A stretch of DNA of 8,421 nucleotides from Jeotgalicoccus sp036782755 (lineage in GTDB: Bacteria; Bacillota; Bacilli; Staphylococcales; Salinicoccaceae), in the NCBI GenBank assembly GCA_036782755.1, contig DAIPYL010000057.1, positions 1 to 8,421 on the forward strand, in the 5' to 3' direction. The number at the start of each line of letters is the position of its first letter. Positions within the stretch are counted from its first letter, which is position 1. The translations under genes were made by a program, and so were the position numbers. This document shows, piece by piece, positions 6,163 to 8,421 of the stretch. The notes under the pieces are model-generated. The model saw nothing but the letters and a program-made list of their open reading frames with translations, made no database searches and was not told the DNA's origin.

Positions 6163-6873
6163 TTATATATTCGGACCGTACAGACGTTTAGAGTCGTCTA
6201 TCTCTTCGCCCGCCAGCAGTTTACCGAGTGTGGCTTTCCAGCTTGGCGGCGTGTATTCGCCGTCTCTCAGGTTTTCCATCAGCCCGATATTGTCGCGGTT
6301 ATGGTACAGCACTTCGTTCATCCTGGCAATCGTCCAGTCCGGACATGGACGTTCAATAAGCTGGAATGTATCGCCCGCTTTAATTTTTCCTTCTTTAAGC
6401 ACACGGAAATACCAGCCGGTACGGCCGGAGTCTTCAATCTTTTTCGCAAGATCAATATCACCGTGACGGCGTGCCGGTTTCCAGCATGGACGGCGCGGCT
6501 GAGACACCTGGACAACCGCTTCACCCAGTTCATAAATGTCTCCGATATACACACTTGTTTCATCCATATGAATGACCGAAATATTTTCACCGTTGCCGCC
6601 GGCTTTAATGTCCGGATTGCCGAGTTCACGCTGCCATTCGTCATAATGAGCAAGACTGTATGCAAACAATGCCTTCTCAGGGCCTCCGTGATTTTTCTTA
6701 TCTGCGCATTCATCTCCTTTGAGACCTTCTTCAGATAAAAATACAGGTTTGTCCGTTTTTTCTTTAAACGCTCCCGTTTCCCACTGCTGATTCATTTTGC
6801 TTTCTGCTTCAGGATCTCCGACTGTTTTAACACTGCCTGTATAAAGTGTACGAACTTTTCCATATATCGACAT
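6163..6873 (-). CDS. MOSC domain protein, YiiM-like
   Basis: A 236-residue cytoplasmic protein with a MOSC (molybdenum cofactor sulfurase C-terminal) domain and a C-terminal helical region like the YiiM 3-alpha domain. The conserved MOSC cysteine is Cys130 in QPRRPCWKPARR. Other family blocks are KNHGGPEKALFAY (60-72) and GENISV (95-100). MOSC proteins bind molybdenum-cofactor-type ligands or handle sulfur; E. coli YiiM helps reduce N-hydroxylated bases such as 6-hydroxylaminopurine. The exact role here is unknown. I prefer the ATG at 6873; a TTG in frame at 6876 is possible, since the SD AAGGA inside the end of the upstream gene fits either (gap about 10 or 7 nt). It follows the FAH gene by 6 nt or less, so the two are co-transcribed and probably translationally coupled. 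Confidence 0.9.
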   Translation of the reverse strand: MSIYGKVRTLYTGSVKTVGDPEAESKMNQQWETGAFKEKTDKPVFLSEEGLKGDECADKKNHGGPEKALFAYSLAHYDEWQRELGNPDIKAGGNGENISVIHMDETSVYIGDIYELGEAVVQVSQPRRPCWKPARRHGDIDLAKKIEDSGRTGWYFRVLKEGKIKAGDTFQLIERPCPDWTIARMNEVLYHNRDNIGLMENLRDGEYTPPSWKATLGKLLAGEEIDDSKRLYGPNI

Positions 6874-6879
6874 CAATTA

Positions 6880-7737
6880 TCATTCCTTTTCAAAACGATT
6901 CGTCAGACTGCCGAGCGATTCTATTTCTACCGTTACTGTATCGCCCGCTTTAATCCACGGCTTGTCCGCAGTTTTGTAACCCGACGCCACACCTTCCGGC
7001 GTGCCCGTCAGAATAATATCTCCGGGTTTCAGTGTCATGTATTTTGAAATATGGCTCACGAGTCCTCTGCTCTTAAATACCATATCGTTCGTATTCGAAT
7101 CCTGGCGCAGCTCGTCATTCACATATGTTTTAATACGCAGCTTATGCGGTTCACCGATTTCACCAAGCGTCGCAATATACGGTCCGACCGGACAGAAACC
7201 GTCATACGATTTACCCGCCAGCCACTGGCTTGTTGCAAACTGCGCGCTGCGGTCGGACACATCGTTCGCATTAGTATAACCGAAGATGTAATCCATCGCA
7301 TCTTCGCGCGGAATGTTGCGCCCTGTTTTACCGATAATAATCGCGAGCTCCCCTTCATAATCAATCATGTATGTGTCTTCCGGAATTTTTATCGTACTGT
7401 TGTGCGCCGCCAGCGTATTATTAAACTTCGAAAAGATAATCGGCAGTTCCGGAATATCTATCTTCATTTCTTCTGCATGACGTTTATAGTTCACACCCAC
7501 ACAAATAATTTTCTCCGGGTTCGGCACAACCGGCCCAAGCTTGAGTTCATCTATACTTTTCAGTTCGATATATTCAGCTTCCAGGTAAAATTCAATAAGA
7601 GCCTCTGCCTTTTCTTTGTTCGCCATGACATCCTGCAGCGTTTCAAAATCCCCGGAAATATCCAGCACACCTTTCGCTGTCAGTACACCAAGATGATACT
7701 TTCCCGTTATCTCATCTACAAAAGTCAGTAATTTCAT
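6880..7737 (-). CDS. Fumarylacetoacetate hydrolase (FAH) family protein
   Basis: A 285-residue cytoplasmic metal-dependent hydrolase/decarboxylase of the FAH fold (acylpyruvate hydrolase, oxaloacetate decarboxylase and homoprotocatechuate-pathway relatives). The C-terminal catalytic domain is complete. GVNYKRHAEE (81-90) holds the catalytic His/Glu region. The metal ligands are Glu128 and Glu130 in DYEGE and Asp159 in NDVSDR. KSYDGFCPVGP (176-186) and TGTPEGV (244-250) are further family signatures. The N-terminal 65 residues are the variable domain. In-frame starts exist at 7779, 7743 and 7737. The 7779 ATG overlaps a sigma-B-like -10 and has an SD only 1 nt away, so it is unlikely. The preferred 7737 ATG opens MKLLTFVDE and has GGGG 10 nt upstream; 7743 remains possible. 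It is first in an operon with the MOSC gene. The true substrate cannot be inferred. Confidence 0.9.
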   Translation of the reverse strand: MKLLTFVDEITGKYHLGVLTAKGVLDISGDFETLQDVMANKEKAEALIEFYLEAEYIELKSIDELKLGPVVPNPEKIICVGVNYKRHAEEMKIDIPELPIIFSKFNNTLAAHNSTIKIPEDTYMIDYEGELAIIIGKTGRNIPREDAMDYIFGYTNANDVSDRSAQFATSQWLAGKSYDGFCPVGPYIATLGEIGEPHKLRIKTYVNDELRQDSNTNDMVFKSRGLVSHISKYMTLKPGDIILTGTPEGVASGYKTADKPWIKAGDTVTVEIESLGSLTNRFEKE

Positions 7738-7777
7738 GTCCATTTTGCCCCATTTCTGATTGCCTTCTCTATCTATC

Positions 7778-7804
7778 ATACCCCTTTAAGCAAAAACGAT
7801 AAAC
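7778..7804 (-). promoter_or_regulatory. Sigma-B-like promoter of the FAH-MOSC operon
   Basis: On the minus strand GTTTAT (7799-7804) and GGGTAT (7778-7783) are separated by 15 bases, matching the general-stress sigma-B pattern GTTTWW-N13-15-GGGWAW. The -10 overlaps the most upstream in-frame ATG (7779), which therefore would not be in the mRNA. A weaker sigma-A reading, TTTATC-N17-TATGAT, covers the same bases. Transcription would begin near 7770. Confidence 0.55.
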
Positions 7805-7830
7805 TCCTTTAGAAAAATGCGGATACGGAG

Positions 7831-7853
7831 TGATATAATAACATTAAGTTATT
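7831..7853 (+). promoter_or_regulatory. Extended -10 promoter and small palindrome of the thioesterase gene
   Basis: TGATATAAT (7831-7839) is a consensus extended -10 (TGN-TATAAT). No good -35 lies 17 bases upstream. Start of RNA is expected near 7846, inside an inverted repeat AATAAC-N5-GTTATT (7837-7853). The repeat could be an operator or simply AT-rich coincidence. The strong SD AGGAGG (7857-7862) follows. Confidence 0.6.
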
Positions 7854-7869
7854 TTTAGGAGGAACTTTC

Positions 7870-8304
7870 ATGAGCGCTTATGTAGCAGAAAAAGAAATAC
7901 AGATATTATATGCAGATACTGACATGATGGGTGTTATATACCATGGCAGCTATATTAAATGGCTGGAACTTGGACGCATGCAGCTGATTGAAGATATCGG
8001 CTACGACTATTTAAAAATGGAACGCGAAGGCTACCTCGCTCCCGTCCATAACGTCAACATCACATATGCGAAATCATTAAAATACGGCGACCGTGCATTC
8101 GTCCGCACATGGGTCGAAGAAAATACCGGCGTCCGTACTATTTATGGTTTTGAAATCGTCAATGGCGACGGTGAAGTCTGCACACACGGCACAACAACAC
8201 TGATTGTTGTGAAGAAAGTCGACGGCGACTTCCAGCCCGTTATTTTTAAACGCGTATTCCCCGAATGGCACGCGAAATACGAAGAAATTAAAGTTAAGAA
8301 ATAA
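7870..8304 (+). CDS. Acyl-CoA thioesterase of the YbgC/FcbC (4-hydroxybenzoyl-CoA thioesterase-like) family
   Basis: A 144-residue single hotdog-domain protein that hydrolyses acyl-CoA thioesters, usually as a tetramer in the cytoplasm. The active-site block YADTDMMGVIYHGSY (14-28) carries the conserved Asp18, the nucleophile/general base by comparison with 4-hydroxybenzoyl-CoA thioesterase, followed by WLELGR (31-36). ITYAKSLKYGD (64-74) and the C-terminal strands complete the fold. Length is normal. The SD AGGAGG lies 7 nt before the ATG. It is a monocistronic unit, divergent from the FAH-MOSC operon and ended by its own terminator. The acyl substrate is unknown; there is no Tol-Pal or aromatic-degradation context here. 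Confidence 0.9.
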   Translation: MSAYVAEKEIQILYADTDMMGVIYHGSYIKWLELGRMQLIEDIGYDYLKMEREGYLAPVHNVNITYAKSLKYGDRAFVRTWVEENTGVRTIYGFEIVNGDGEVCTHGTTTLIVVKKVDGDFQPVIFKRVFPEWHAKYEEIKVKK

Positions 8305-8318
8305 GATTTGATTGAGGG

Positions 8319-8343
8319 AACGCGCCTGTCGGCGCGTTTTTTT
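8319..8343 (+). terminator. Rho-independent terminator of the thioesterase gene
   Basis: AACGCGCC (8319-8326) and GGCGCGTT (8331-8338) form a perfect 8-bp stem around the loop TGTC, followed by a T run to 8343. It begins 15 nt after the stop codon. Confidence 0.93.
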
Positions 8344-8361
8344 GTTTTAAGAGTGGCTGAT

Positions 8362-8421
8362 TTGCGCTCGGTGGCGCGCAATCTCCTGTTCTGTGCCACC
8401 GTCAGTTCTCGGTGGCGCGCA
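8362..8421. repeat. GC-rich repeat with complementary arms, cut by the window edge
   Basis: CTCGGTGGCGCGCA occurs exactly at 8367-8380 and 8408-8421, a 41-bp period. Between them GCCACCG (8395-8401) is complementary to CGGTGGC in both copies (8369-8375 and 8410-8416), so two alternative hairpins are possible. TTGCGC (8362-8367) also pairs with GCGCAA (8376-8381). There is no coding frame with an SD here. It may be the start of a longer tandem or interspersed palindromic repeat to the right. Confidence 0.7.

Noticed and set aside
6301..6738. A plus-strand 145-codon frame opposite the MOSC gene
   Set aside because: Antisense shadow of a clear MOSC protein with its conserved Cys; no independent initiation signal.
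7051..7731. A long plus-strand frame of 226 codons antisense to the FAH gene
   Set aside because: It mirrors the FAH coding strand, has no SD or recognisable domain, and its composition looks like a translated complement.
8362..8421. CRISPR array
   Set aside because: The exact repeat is only 14 bp, only two copies are visible, the intervening sequence pairs with the repeat itself, and no cas gene is present.

Overview
The window looks like chromosomal DNA of a moderately AT-rich Firmicute, most likely a salt-tolerant member of the Staphylococcaceae (Jeotgalicoccus/Salinicoccus-like). The grounds are Bacillales-type strong Shine-Dalgarno (SD) sites, a complete opuCABCD operon, a very acidic solute-binding protein, and the accompanying housekeeping families. 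The genus is an inference from protein style, not from a search.

Left part (1-1868). The 5' end of an unidentified minus-strand gene runs off the left edge. It has a GTG start, a strong SD, and a promoter region with a perfect 13-bp palindrome. Next comes a minus-strand M20 (HipO/ILL-like) metallo-amidohydrolase with its own terminator. A roughly 390-bp divergent intergenic region then separates it from opuC. That region holds the opuC promoter with dyad-symmetric elements, a palindrome between promoter and SD, and an unexplained GC-rich island.

Centre (1869-5322). The opuCA-opuCB-opuCC-opuCD operon encodes a complete osmoprotectant ABC importer: an ATPase with two CBS domains, a permease, a substrate-binding lipoprotein and a second permease. 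The genes overlap or nearly touch, and a rho-independent terminator closes the operon. In this family the complex imports glycine betaine, carnitine, choline and related solutes during osmotic stress.

Right part (5323-8421). A plus-strand FrmB/EstA-type serine esterase converges on a minus-strand pair, FAH-family hydrolase then YiiM-like MOSC protein; one nearly perfect bidirectional terminator separates them. The FAH-MOSC pair has a good sigma-B-like promoter (GTTTAT-N15-GGGTAT), which also argues that the FAH start is downstream of the first available ATG. Divergent from it is a single-gene YbgC/FcbC-type acyl-CoA thioesterase with an extended -10 promoter and a strong terminator. The window ends in a GC-rich repeat: two exact 14-bp copies 41 bp apart with intervening complementary arms.

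I see no mobile element, CRISPR array, tRNA, rRNA or clearly novel multi-gene system. The most interesting points are regulatory elements, the extreme acidity of OpuCC, and the terminal repeat.
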